64,000 bases of DNA from the NCBI GenBank assembly GCA_964523105.1, contig CAZFZN010000002.1:62001-126000 (forward strand), written 5' to 3'. The notes under the pieces are model-generated. The model was given only the letters and a program-made list of their open reading frames with translations. It did no database searches and was not told the origin of the DNA. Positions within the stretch are counted from its first letter, which is position 1, and every line of letters starts with the position of its first letter. The position numbers and the translations under genes are program-made. Below, one piece after another: positions 27,301-34,988 of this stretch. The DNA comes from V1-33 sp964523105. Lineage in GTDB: Bacteria > Verrucomicrobiota > Verrucomicrobiia > Verrucomicrobiales > V1-33.

Positions 27301-27661
27301 TCGTGAATCGCGCATACGCCGTGAAGTCCGCTCCGAGATCTGCTTTCTTGTCAGGAAAATCCTGCGCCTGTGCGCCTGCAGCGATCTCCTCCGGCCCGCG
27401 CATCAACCTGCCATCCGTCCACACACGCAACACCGGCGCCCCCTTCGCCGGATGCTCCAGCGCCACCTCGTGCACCGCCCCCGCCAGCGGAATGGTCAGG
27501 CCCGGCAGTTTCAGCGTGCCGCCTTCCGCGTTGGAAAACTCAACATGCAGCCGCCAGTTCTCCGGCCAGGGCGCGTCCGGCGGCACCGCGTCTTTGGGCA
27601 TCGCCAGGAGCGTCGAACACAGCACCGGCAGCAGGCAAGTCAGGAGGAATCGGCAGGTCAT
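24347..27661 (-). CDS. Secreted LamG / cytochrome c / beta-propeller protein (DUF6797 type)
   Basis: About 1104 residues. The start at 27661 gives a signal peptide (MTCRFLLTCLLPVLCSTLLA); an upstream ATG would add an odd leader. A LamG/concanavalin-like domain lies near 110-260. A class I cytochrome c domain has the haem motif CVVCH near residue 307 and a probable axial Met in FGQMVPQP. Next comes a region typical of PVC secreted haem proteins (about 390-640), then a glucose/sorbosone-dehydrogenase-like propeller (about 700-1010; SAVVAMWNGDVWRVDG, YGNIFGYTDV) and a short C-terminal beta domain. By family analogy it is a periplasmic electron-transferring sugar oxidoreductase; the substrate is unknown. 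Confidence 0.83.
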   Translation of the reverse strand: MTCRFLLTCLLPVLCSTLLAMPKDAVPPDAPWPENWRLHVEFSNAEGGTLKLPGLTIPLAGAVHEVALEHPAKGAPVLRVWTDGRLMRGPEEIAAGAQAQDFPDKKADLGADFTAYARFTTKDGGTLVSKCAPNDKWSPDAKALFVRGGRVVYDIGWLGALSGGPAVNDGLPHSVVLTVKDGHARLWVDGKRAAQKNEFTRPDVKDHVLKTGRAAPDFAGDFKGSIADVRLWQRALDDAEVKSIFKDGAGAANTPDFSWQPAAETKPVIEGAVKEAWVQPLERADHAEIVRAWNDKALAEGAKIYSTLCVVCHGTKEQPGSLPTALRFSEGAFKNGSDPHSMWLTLTKGFGQMVPQPQYTTEQKYAVIHYIRETFLRPHNPSQYTALTPACLDELPRGLVKVEAEKADTSPPPYVQMELGPALFWTLQAAENNIAQKGIAIRLDAGPGGVTKGRAWMTYDHDTMRMASATTGEFVDWRGIAFDGSHGTHTSLTGARQVLNPPGPGWAHPDTGMWDDPRPTDRAGKPYGPLPRDWAQYRGAYLHGSRVVLSYTIGDTTVLDSPGWLDYGTTPVFYRTLNTGEVKKPLTLRLSADDPGLNVHVKGDARFSREKGFAVLHLAPGPARMLRVYLSKLEAANLAALTAAENSPLDLAPLTKGGPTRWPQVIETEVQRGADDGPFAADTLALPESNPWKAWLRPGGFDFTPDGKSAVVAMWNGDVWRVDGLTESKLRWRRMAAGLFQPLGVKFRGNELFITCRDQIARLDDLNGDGETDFVACFNNDSQVTEHFHEFAMGLQTDAAGNFYYAKSARHALTALVPHHGTLLRVSADGARTDILATGFRAANGVCLNDDGSFFVTDQEGHWTPKNRINRVTPGGFYGNIFGYTDVTDTSDSAMQPPLVWITNNMDRSPAELLWVPKDAWGSLGGTLLNLSYGTGKVFAVPHEQVDGVWQGAVCALPLPAFPSGVQRGRFGADGALYACGMFAWAGNATAPGGFYRIRRTDKPAHVPVEIHARAGELEVVFSDPPPPLDAAKCSLKVWSLKRSAGYGSAHIGERTLTIDAVRRAGHSVKVIVPELAPVQCYELRIAGEGFERVLHGTIHRFQP

Positions 27662-27776
27662 CCGCCGCGGATAGCCGGCCCCTCCGGCGCCCGCCATGCC
27701 AAATCGCACCGGAATCAGGGCCAACATTTAACTTCCCCGACACCGGCCCGCCATGTTATGCGCGCCCTGAACTCAC

Positions 27777-28961
27777 ATGAGAACCACTCCCCTGCTCTGC
27801 CTCTGCCTTGCTCCCTCACTGCTCCACGCCGGTCCCGGTGCTGTGTCCTCCAACGCCATCGATGCACTCCTCGCGAGCGGGAAAGGCCCCGCCCCGGCCG
27901 TCCGCTCCGGCGGCTGGAGACTCAACGCCGGATTCATGCACCGCGCCTCCGGCGACTTCGACTGGAATGCCGGCACCCGGAGTTCGCTCTCGCTGCTCAA
28001 CATTGGCGCGGGGGAGAATTATCCCGGCCTCGACGACATCGGTCCCGCCGATGCTTACGCCGACCGCACCTACACGGACGGATTTGTCAGGCTCGACGGA
28101 GGCACCGCAGAAAACGGCGACACCTGGAACTGGGGCTATCAAAACGCCTCGCAGCTCAGCGGCTCGCTGCTGAGCATGCACGGAGGCGATGGACGGCGCG
28201 CGGAGTTTTCGCAGGCACAGGATTTCGACAGCGGTGCGTTCGGCGGCGAACTGGACGGCAATGCGCCCTTCATCGAGATCGCTTACATGAATCCCTGGCG
28301 CGGCGAGTGGAACTTCGGCTGGCAGGGATCGTTCATGTTTCTGAGCACTGACACGGGCGCCGCGCTTTCAACTTTCGCGGCGACGCGGGGCCGCACGGAT
28401 TACGGCATCAGTTATACCGACGTCTTCGATCTCGGCACCGTCATCGCCCCGCAGGCGCCGTATGCCGGCAGCATTCAGGGTCCGGGACCGCTGCTGCCCA
28501 ACCTTCCCGTGAGCCGCACGCCGGTGGAAACGGTCATCGGCGGCGAAACGGTCAGCGCCTTCAATTCCATCCGCACCGCCTTCGATCTCAATCTCTCCAC
28601 GCTCTCGTTTGGCCCGGTGCTCGAATACGCCAGCGGCCCGTGGGCCTTCACCGGCAGCACCGGCTTCACGCTCAACTTCGCCGACTGGGATGTCGCCCAG
28701 CGCGAAACGCTCTTTGTCAGCAGCAACGGCAGCGCTCCCGCGGCGCAGAACACCTGGACCAGCCGCAATGGCGGCACCGAAGTCCTCCCGGGTTTCTACA
28801 TCCAGGCCGCCGCCAGCCGCCAGATCACCGAAAACTGGAGCCTGCAACTCATCGGCCGCTACGACTGGGTGGACGACTTCGACATGACCGCCGGCACTTC
28901 AAACGGCAGTGCGGACGTGAGCGGATGGTCGCTCGGCGCGGGTGTCGGCTTCAAATTCTGA
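27777..28961 (+). CDS. Probable outer-membrane beta-barrel protein
   Basis: A 394-residue protein with a signal peptide (cleavage after LLHA). The mature part alternates short amphipathic strands with turns rich in Gly, Asp, Asn and Thr, and ends with FKF, an aromatic C-terminus recognised by the BAM machinery. Repeated WNFGWQGSF, FGPVLEYASG and WSLQLIGRYDW segments look like antiparallel barrel strands, ten or more. I cannot assign a transport specificity. It is divergent from the large cytochrome gene (115 bp between starts) and overlaps or abuts the propeller gene downstream. Confidence 0.65.
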   Translation: MRTTPLLCLCLAPSLLHAGPGAVSSNAIDALLASGKGPAPAVRSGGWRLNAGFMHRASGDFDWNAGTRSSLSLLNIGAGENYPGLDDIGPADAYADRTYTDGFVRLDGGTAENGDTWNWGYQNASQLSGSLLSMHGGDGRRAEFSQAQDFDSGAFGGELDGNAPFIEIAYMNPWRGEWNFGWQGSFMFLSTDTGAALSTFAATRGRTDYGISYTDVFDLGTVIAPQAPYAGSIQGPGPLLPNLPVSRTPVETVIGGETVSAFNSIRTAFDLNLSTLSFGPVLEYASGPWAFTGSTGFTLNFADWDVAQRETLFVSSNGSAPAAQNTWTSRNGGTEVLPGFYIQAAASRQITENWSLQLIGRYDWVDDFDMTAGTSNGSADVSGWSLGAGVGFKF

Positions 28962-28968
28962 TCAGGTC

Positions 28969-31500
28969 ATGCGAATGCACTCCCAATTCCCCTCTCCATA
29001 CATGCGACACCTGCCTGCTCTCGCCGGCCTCCTGGTTTCCCACTCCATGCTCCCGGGCGGAACGGCCCGGGCGCAGACGATTTATGCCACCGATTACTCC
29101 CTGAACGGAGTTCGTAAAATTGAGATCGGCCCGCCGGTGACCACTTCCATTTTCGTTCCGTCATCCACCGGGCCGGAGGGGGCCTCGGGCCTGACGCGAG
29201 GCCCGGACGGTCGTCTGTATGTCGGCGGTGCCGCGGACGACACCATCCGGCGCTACGACGGGACGACGGGGCAAAGCCTGGGTACCTTCGCCACCGGCGG
29301 CCAGATTCCCATTGGCCTCACCTTCGGACCTGATGGTCATCTCTACGTGGCCTCGCGGGATGGCGTCGGCGTGCTGCGCTACAACGGGACGACCGGCGCC
29401 TTCATGGGACGCTTCGCCACTGCTTCGACAACCGTGCTCTGGTGGGCTTTCGATCTGGCATTCGGCCCACAGGGCGATCTGTTCGTCACTTCCTTCGAAC
29501 GCGGGCGGGTGCTGCGCTTCAACGGGACGACCGGAGCCTTGATCGGGACCTTCGCCACCATCTCCGGCACCGCCGCCGCCTCGCTGGCCTGGGCTCCGAA
29601 CGGCGAGTTGTATGTGGGCGGAACCAACGGACGCATCTATCGCTTCAACGGAACCACCGGTGCCGCCATTACCAGCTTTGACACCGGCCTGACGGATCTG
29701 CGGGACATCGTTTTCGCACCGGACGGTAACATTTATGCAGGCTACGCATCGTTGACGAACATCTATAAATTCCATCCGGTCACCGGGGCCAGGCTGGCTA
29801 CGTATCCCACAGGCGGCGGACTCAACTCGGGCACCGGCAGCCTCCTGGTCGTCGCGCCGGAGATTGTCGTCTATAACGGGAATTTGGGTGCCCTGCAGTT
29901 GAACGACGGACAGTTGGTGCCGGTGGATTTCCTGACTACTCTGCTGCCGGCTCCGGTGACACGGACGATCACCATAGCCAATCCCGGCAACGTGGCCCTA
30001 GTGCTCACTGCCATCAACGTGCCGTCCGGCTACATCCTTGTAAATCCGCCCGCTCTTCCGGCCAGTGTCGCGGCCAAGGGATCGCTGGCCCTGCAGGTGC
30101 AACTCAATGCCGTCGCCACCGGCACCTTCGCCGGCCAGGTCTCCATCACGAGCAACGACCCCGATGAAGCGGTCTTTGATTTTCCCGTCACCGGCAAAGT
30201 CGTCACTCCTGAAATCGCCCTGCACCGCGGTGCCACAACCACCAAGCCGGAACTCAGTGACGGGCAGGCCGCACCGCTGGATTTTGAAATCGTCCGCCAG
30301 GGCACACCGCAATCGCTCAACCTGACAGTGGCCAATACAGGCACCGCGCCGCTGCTCATCAGCGGCGCCACCGTGCCGCCTGGATTCACTCTCCTCGAGC
30401 TGCCGCTGCCGGCCACGATCGCCATCGCGCAGTCACATACCTTTCACCTCCAGATTGATGCTGCGGCCACGGGAACTTTCGCAGGGCAAGTCATCCTGAC
30501 AAGCGATGACCTGGATGAGGCGGAGTTCAACTTTCCCGTCACCGGCCTGGTCGTTACGCCGGAAATTACAATGCATGACGGCGATGCCGCGGCACCGGCG
30601 CTGGCGGACGGGCAGGCGGTCGCGGTGGACTTTGGCCGAAACATCCAGGGCACGCCGCGGGCACGCACATTCACCATCAGCAATGACGGCACCGCGGAAC
30701 TGCTCGTCAGCGGCATGACCGTGCCTGCTGGCTTCACTCTCACCGCCCTGCCGTCGCTGCCGCTCACTGTTGGCACCGGGCAAAGCGCATCGTTCCAAGT
30801 CAGTCTCGCCGCACTGACGGTTGGCACGCATTCAGGCAGTATTGTCATCACGAGTGATGACCTCGACGAGGCGGCGTTCGACTTCCCTGTCACCGGCGAA
30901 GTCTTCATTCCCGATCCTGTCGCCACTGGGCCCGCGGATGTCACGACCGTGCTGAATCGCCAGACCGGCCTGCGCGAGCAGACGATCCGCATCGCCAACG
31001 ACACCACGGCAACCGTGCCGGCTTACAATCTCATCCTCCGCGGGCTGCCGGAGGGCGTGGAGGTCAACAACGCCAGCGAGCGGCGCCCGGACGGATCGTG
31101 GGTCGTGTATGTCCGGCAGGCGATGAATCCGCTCAGCACGCAGGACATACTGCTGGAGTATTTTTCGGCAAACCGCGGGCCGGGGGAAATCGCGCCGCAG
31201 TTGTCCACGGAAGTGGTGCTGAATCCGCCGGACCTCTCGGTGCCTGGAGATGCCGGCTTCGCCATCGATCGCGTGCTGCTGCAGCAGGGCGGCGCGGTGC
31301 TCATCGAATTTCCCACGACGCCAGGCCGGCATTATCAGGTGCAGTATTCCCACGACGGCACCAACTGGCAGGCCAGCCTGCCAAACATCCGCGCGGCGGC
31401 GAACCGCACCCAATGGCTCGACCGCGGCCTGCCGCGCACGGACAGCCATCCCTCGGCGCACGCGAGCCGGTTTTATCGCGTGGCGGAGTTGGCGCCGTGA
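28969..31500 (+). CDS. Secreted NHL/SMP-30-like propeller with three choice-of-anchor-D domains
   Basis: About 843 residues from ATG 28969; starts at 28942 (overlapping the barrel gene) or 29002 are possible. A signal peptide ends near ARAQ. Residues 25-300 form a beta-propeller of near-identical blades with the core RxNGTTGAxxGxF, four times. Three tandem choice-of-anchor-D (HYDIN-like Ig) domains of about 110 residues follow, each ending with a TSDDxDEAxFxFPVTG motif. A C-terminal beta domain (YQVQYSHDGTNWQ) resembles modules found at the ends of verrucomicrobial secreted proteins. Likely a surface adhesion or binding protein; ligand unknown. Confidence 0.78.
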   Translation: MRMHSQFPSPYMRHLPALAGLLVSHSMLPGGTARAQTIYATDYSLNGVRKIEIGPPVTTSIFVPSSTGPEGASGLTRGPDGRLYVGGAADDTIRRYDGTTGQSLGTFATGGQIPIGLTFGPDGHLYVASRDGVGVLRYNGTTGAFMGRFATASTTVLWWAFDLAFGPQGDLFVTSFERGRVLRFNGTTGALIGTFATISGTAAASLAWAPNGELYVGGTNGRIYRFNGTTGAAITSFDTGLTDLRDIVFAPDGNIYAGYASLTNIYKFHPVTGARLATYPTGGGLNSGTGSLLVVAPEIVVYNGNLGALQLNDGQLVPVDFLTTLLPAPVTRTITIANPGNVALVLTAINVPSGYILVNPPALPASVAAKGSLALQVQLNAVATGTFAGQVSITSNDPDEAVFDFPVTGKVVTPEIALHRGATTTKPELSDGQAAPLDFEIVRQGTPQSLNLTVANTGTAPLLISGATVPPGFTLLELPLPATIAIAQSHTFHLQIDAAATGTFAGQVILTSDDLDEAEFNFPVTGLVVTPEITMHDGDAAAPALADGQAVAVDFGRNIQGTPRARTFTISNDGTAELLVSGMTVPAGFTLTALPSLPLTVGTGQSASFQVSLAALTVGTHSGSIVITSDDLDEAAFDFPVTGEVFIPDPVATGPADVTTVLNRQTGLREQTIRIANDTTATVPAYNLILRGLPEGVEVNNASERRPDGSWVVYVRQAMNPLSTQDILLEYFSANRGPGEIAPQLSTEVVLNPPDLSVPGDAGFAIDRVLLQQGGAVLIEFPTTPGRHYQVQYSHDGTNWQASLPNIRAAANRTQWLDRGLPRTDSHPSAHASRFYRVAELAP

Positions 31501-31578
31501 GCATATAAAACTGGGGTCCGCAGTGTAATTGCGTCCAGTGCCAGATGTTGAATGGTGCACGACACCAATTTCACCACA

Positions 31579-31989
31579 ATGGCACAGTATTTCGCTGACA
31601 CTCTACACCTCCCGCCCTGGCTCAAAGGGGTCGGCATCGTTGCCGGCATCGCCCTCATCGGCTGGAGCCTGCGCTGGGTCTATCGGGACGCGGAGCAGAG
31701 GATGAAAGACGGCATGATGGTGGCGACCCTCGTATTTTTGTTTGGTTATCCGCTTTCGCTGCTGATTTGGTGTGCATTTCGTCCGGCGAAAATTGAATTG
31801 TACGGCCGGCCGGCAGGAAGCCGCCGCGGAACGCAGGAACCCCACAGGGGCAGGGCTTACGCACGAACGCGCAATAATCCGCAGCAAGGTCCTCCCGGCC
31901 TTGTGATAGGACATCCCGCGGCGTCGTGCCGGGGCGAATGCAAGTGCAGCGACAAGGCCGGGACGGCCTTGCTACGGCTTCATGGTTGA
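31579..31989 (+). CDS. Small two-helix membrane protein, tail overwritten by a repeat
   Basis: A 136-residue frame with two transmembrane helices (about residues 14-32 and 48-68) and a conserved-looking cytoplasmic loop RWVYRDAEQRMKDGMM. An upstream ATG at 31552 is also in frame. After about residue 75 the frame runs into an arginine-rich, low-complexity tail that is translated from a palindromic repeat element (31879-31977). I infer that the genuine protein is the first 75-80 residues and that the insertion replaced its original end. Function unknown. Confidence 0.55.
   Translation: MAQYFADTLHLPPWLKGVGIVAGIALIGWSLRWVYRDAEQRMKDGMMVATLVFLFGYPLSLLIWCAFRPAKIELYGRPAGSRRGTQEPHRGRAYARTRNNPQQGPPGLVIGHPAASCRGECKCSDKAGTALLRLHG
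31879..31977. repeat. Family A palindromic element (AAGGCC...GGCCTT), paired copy
   Basis: Two inverted copies of a 26-27 bp unit whose core is AAGGCCGTCCCGGCCTT: a diverged left unit at 31879-31904 and an intact right unit at 31951-31977. The right unit is identical to the one at 58097-58123. There is no transposase, so it resembles a REP/BIME or MITE. It lies within the 3' part of the small membrane-protein frame. Confidence 0.8.
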
Positions 31990-32006
31990 TGGCCATTTGA
32001 CGGGAC

Positions 32007-32022
32007 TACCCCTGCGGGGTTC
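32007..32022. repeat. Solo family C core
   Basis: TACCCCTGCGGGGTTC is a short palindrome that differs from the family C arm at 55836-55851 (AACCCCTCCGGGGTTC) at two positions. It lies 29 bp past the family A element and before the DUF1501 gene. Confidence 0.4.
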
Positions 32023-32085
32023 CGAAATCCTGCTTCGCCACAAAGATCCCCGATTAACTGGCGCGATTCGCAACGTTCTGTGACA

Positions 32086-33531
32086 ATGCTTCACACTTCC
32101 AGCCGCCGTCAATTTCTCTCCCGCATGGGTTGCGGGTTCGGCGGGCTGGCGCTGGAGTCTTTGCTGCGCGGGGAGGCGCGGGCGAAGACGGCGGTGACGA
32201 TCGATCCGGTGGCGCCGATGGGGGCGCGGCTGCCGCATTTTGCGCCGAAGGCGAAGTCGGTGATTTTTCTCTTCATGGTCGGCGGGCCGGGTTCGATGGA
32301 CACGTTCGACTACAAGCCGCTGCTGCAGAAGATGGGCGGGAAGAAGGTGCCGGAGTCGTTGAAGAAGTCGGTGCAGCAGACGCGCTTCGCGAACATTTTC
32401 CACGGCTGTAAGGAGGAACTGCTGGCGAGTCCGTGGGAGTTCAAGCCCTACGGGCAGAGCGGGCTGATGGTGAGCAGTCTATTCGAGCACACGGCGCAGC
32501 ATGCCGATGACTTGTGCGTGATTCATTCGATGCAGGCGAACAGCAACAATCACGCGCCGGCGAGCATTCAACTGCACACGGGCGAGATCACCGGCGGCAA
32601 GGCGAGTCTGGGGAGCTGGGTGACTTACGGGCTGGGCAGCGAGAATCAGAATTTGCCAGGCTATGTGCTGCTGTTCGATGCCGGGCCGCTGGGCGGGGCG
32701 ACGAACTATTCCAACGGCTTCCTGCCGGCGGCCTTCCAGGGCACGCGGCTGCGCGACAAGGGCGTGCCGGTGCTCGACCTGCTGCCGCCGGATGAATTTC
32801 GCGCGGGTCAGGAGCGGACCTTCGCGGCGATGAAGGAGCTGAATCTTCTGCATCGCGCGGCGCGCCCTGACTTTCCGGAACTGGATGCCCGCATCGCCAG
32901 CTACGAACTGGCCTATCGCATGCAGGCCGCGGCGCTGGAGGTCGGCGATCTGGAAAAGGAACCGGAGCCCCTGCGCGAGAAATACGGGTTCAATCACAAG
33001 AACAAGGACACAGCGTCGTTTTCCCGGAAGTGCCTGCTGGCACGGCGGCTGGTCGAGCGCGGCGTGCGGTTTGTGCAGGTCTATGACATGATGGAAAAAG
33101 ACGGCTGGGACGCGCACGACAATTTGAAGAAGAACCACGACAAGCACGCGCTGGCGGTGGATCAGCCCATCGGCGCGCTGCTGGCGGACTTGAAGGAGCG
33201 CGGGCTGCTGGAGGAAACGCTGGTGATCTGGGCGAGTGAATTCGGACGCACGCCGATGGAGCAGGGCGGCGCGGGCCGGCAGCACAATGCCGCGGGTTTC
33301 ACCATCTGGATGGCCGGCGGCGGCGTGAAAGCCGGGGCGCGAATTGGTGCGACCGATGAACTGGGTCTGATGGCCGTGGATCGTCCCCTGCCCTTCCGCG
33401 ATTTGCACGCCACCATTCTTCACCTGCTGGGACTGGAATACGAGAAGCTCTATTACGAAACCAGCGGCCGTCTGGAGCGGCTGACCGGCGTGCAGAATCA
33501 GGCGCATGTGATCACGGAGGTGATTGCGTAG
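32086..33531 (+). CDS. DUF1501 Tat-exported protein
   Basis: A 481-residue member of the DUF1501 family (alkaline-phosphatase/sulfatase fold relative). A twin-arginine leader (SRRQFLSRMGCGFGG) predicts Tat export. Family motifs are visible: FLFMVGGPGSMDTFDYKP, SNNHAPASIQLHTG, RFVQVYDMM...WDAHDN and WASEFGRTPMEQG. A GTG six bases upstream (32080) is an alternative start. Genes of this family usually sit directly next to a DUF1549/DUF1553 cytochrome gene; here the only such gene is about 29 kb away at the right edge, so this copy stands alone. Function unknown; thought to be envelope-associated. Confidence 0.9.
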   Translation: MLHTSSRRQFLSRMGCGFGGLALESLLRGEARAKTAVTIDPVAPMGARLPHFAPKAKSVIFLFMVGGPGSMDTFDYKPLLQKMGGKKVPESLKKSVQQTRFANIFHGCKEELLASPWEFKPYGQSGLMVSSLFEHTAQHADDLCVIHSMQANSNNHAPASIQLHTGEITGGKASLGSWVTYGLGSENQNLPGYVLLFDAGPLGGATNYSNGFLPAAFQGTRLRDKGVPVLDLLPPDEFRAGQERTFAAMKELNLLHRAARPDFPELDARIASYELAYRMQAAALEVGDLEKEPEPLREKYGFNHKNKDTASFSRKCLLARRLVERGVRFVQVYDMMEKDGWDAHDNLKKNHDKHALAVDQPIGALLADLKERGLLEETLVIWASEFGRTPMEQGGAGRQHNAAGFTIWMAGGGVKAGARIGATDELGLMAVDRPLPFRDLHATILHLLGLEYEKLYYETSGRLERLTGVQNQAHVITEVIA

Positions 33532-33551
33532 TCATCCGTTTTCAGATGAAT

Positions 33552-33731
33552 GGGGAGCACAGGCGCCCTCGCCTGTCATTTCCTGCGCCCTCGCGGGGAA
33601 TCTGAATGAACCGGCGCCGCCGCAATTCAAAACGAACGCCGTCCTGGTTCCGGGAGAATGCGGCTTCGCCGTTACTTTGCGAGTGAACGGCGGGGGCGCC
33701 GTTCACTACAGGCGGGGCGCCTGTGCTCCCC
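33552..33731. repeat. Family B inverted-repeat element (intergenic copy)
   Basis: Bounded by perfect 17-bp inverted repeats, GGGGAGCACAGGCGCCC at 33552-33568 and its complement at 33715-33731. Inside lies the palindrome AGTGAACGGCG-N4-CGCCGTTCACT. It fills nearly all the space between DUF1501 and apaG, ending next to the apaG stop. The second copy is at 57081-57265 inside the polymerase gene. Confidence 0.85.
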
Positions 33732-33732
33732 T

Positions 33733-34119
33733 TCACACCCACTGCGGCAGTTCCATTTCAAAGGCGGGAATGCGCACGCAGTAGAGCCCGCCTTCATCGT
33801 CCTGCAGGAAGTAGGCGCCCTCGGCTTTGCTGTCCTGACTGATCGTGTGGCAGGAATTGTAGGAATACTCGTCGCCGGGGCCGAGCCGCGGGAACTGCCC
33901 GACGACGCCGTCGCCTTCGACAACGATGGTTTCGCCGTTGGCGGCGCGCACGACCCACTTGCGGCCCTTGAGAGTCACCGTGGTTTTGGAATTGTTCCGG
34001 ATGGTGATGAAATACACGAACGGGAACGGCCGGTCGTCCGGCGCGTCGAGGCTCGGCATGTAGATGACGTCGTCCACCGTCACCTCCAAGCCGGGCAGTT
34101 CCTTGAATTTCGTGCTCAC
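33733..34119 (-). CDS. apaG: ApaG-domain protein
   Basis: A 128-residue ApaG/DUF525 protein with a fibronectin-type-III-like beta sandwich. The GTG at 34119 is chosen because the family begins about there; the open frame extends to 34191 but would overlap thiD's start region. Family marks: FVYFITIRNNS, VTLKGRKWVV and the central pattern GEGVVGxxPxLxPGxxxxYxS (here GDGVVGQFPRLGPGDEYSYNS). Annotated as Co2+/Mg2+ efflux-associated in Proteobacteria, but the biochemical role is unclear. Divergent from thiD with 59 bp between starts. Confidence 0.88.
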   Translation of the reverse strand: MSTKFKELPGLEVTVDDVIYMPSLDAPDDRPFPFVYFITIRNNSKTTVTLKGRKWVVRAANGETIVVEGDGVVGQFPRLGPGDEYSYNSCHTISQDSKAEGAYFLQDDEGGLYCVRIPAFEMELPQWV

Positions 34120-34178
34120 GCTGCGCCCTAAGCCACATGGCTGTTGAGGGCAAAGGAATTCCTGCCCAGACTCGCGCC

Positions 34179-34988
34179 ATGAATTCTGCACCCGTGGCCC
34201 TCACGATCGCCGGCAGCGACTGCTCCGCCGGCGCCGGACTTCAGGCCGACCTCAAAACATTCTCCGCCCGCGGCGTCTATGGACTGACGGCGGTGACCTG
34301 CGTAGTCGCCGAGGTTCCTGGCAAGGTGACGCGCATTCAGCCGGTGGACCTGGACAATCTCGCGGACCAGCTGCGGCTGCTCCTCACGTCATTTCCGGTC
34401 GCCGCGGTGAAAACGGGCATGCTCTACAGCCGCGAAGTGATCGAGCTGGTGGCGCACCTGCTGCATTCGCTGCCGCAGCCGCCGCCGCTGGTGGTGGATC
34501 CGGTGATGGTGGCCACGAGCGGCGACGCCCTTGTGCAGGACGAGGCCGTGATCGCCTATCAACGTCTGCTGTTTCCGCTGGCCGCGCTCATCACGCCGAA
34601 TTTGGATGAAGCGTCGGTGCTGCTCGGTGCGAAGATCGCCCGTCCCGAACACCTGCGCCCCGCCGCGGACGCGCTGCGCTGCCGCTTTGGCTGCGCCGTG
34701 CTGCTCAAAGGCGGGCACCTGCGCGGCAAGGTGGCGATCGATGTGTTGCGCGACGACGACGGCTTCGCCGAATACAAAGCGCCGTTCGTGCCCGGGGTGA
34801 GCACACACGGTACGGGCTGCACGTTCTCCGCCGCCATCACCGCGGAACTGGCACTCGGCCGCACGCTGCGTCAGGCGGTGGCGGCGGGAAAGAAATACGT
34901 CACCCGCGCCATCGCGCAGAGTTTCCGCTGGGGCCGCGGCAAGTCGCGCGTCGATGCGCTCAATCATTTTCGTCATGGGAAGCAGTAG
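34179..34988 (+). CDS. thiD: Hydroxymethylpyrimidine/phosphomethylpyrimidine kinase
   Basis: Phosphorylates HMP and HMP-phosphate to HMP-pyrophosphate for thiamine synthesis; cytosolic ribokinase fold. The 269-residue protein starts at 34179 with the ThiD N-terminus ALTIAGSDCSAGAGLQADLKTF; an upstream ATG at 34137 adds a non-homologous leader. VVDPVMVATSGDAL and the anion-hole/catalytic motif THGTGCTFSAAI are intact. No other thi gene and no TPP riboswitch is visible nearby. Its 3' end overlaps the next gene by 14 bp. Confidence 0.94.
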   Translation: MNSAPVALTIAGSDCSAGAGLQADLKTFSARGVYGLTAVTCVVAEVPGKVTRIQPVDLDNLADQLRLLLTSFPVAAVKTGMLYSREVIELVAHLLHSLPQPPPLVVDPVMVATSGDALVQDEAVIAYQRLLFPLAALITPNLDEASVLLGAKIARPEHLRPAADALRCRFGCAVLLKGGHLRGKVAIDVLRDDDGFAEYKAPFVPGVSTHGTGCTFSAAITAELALGRTLRQAVAAGKKYVTRAIAQSFRWGRGKSRVDALNHFRHGKQ

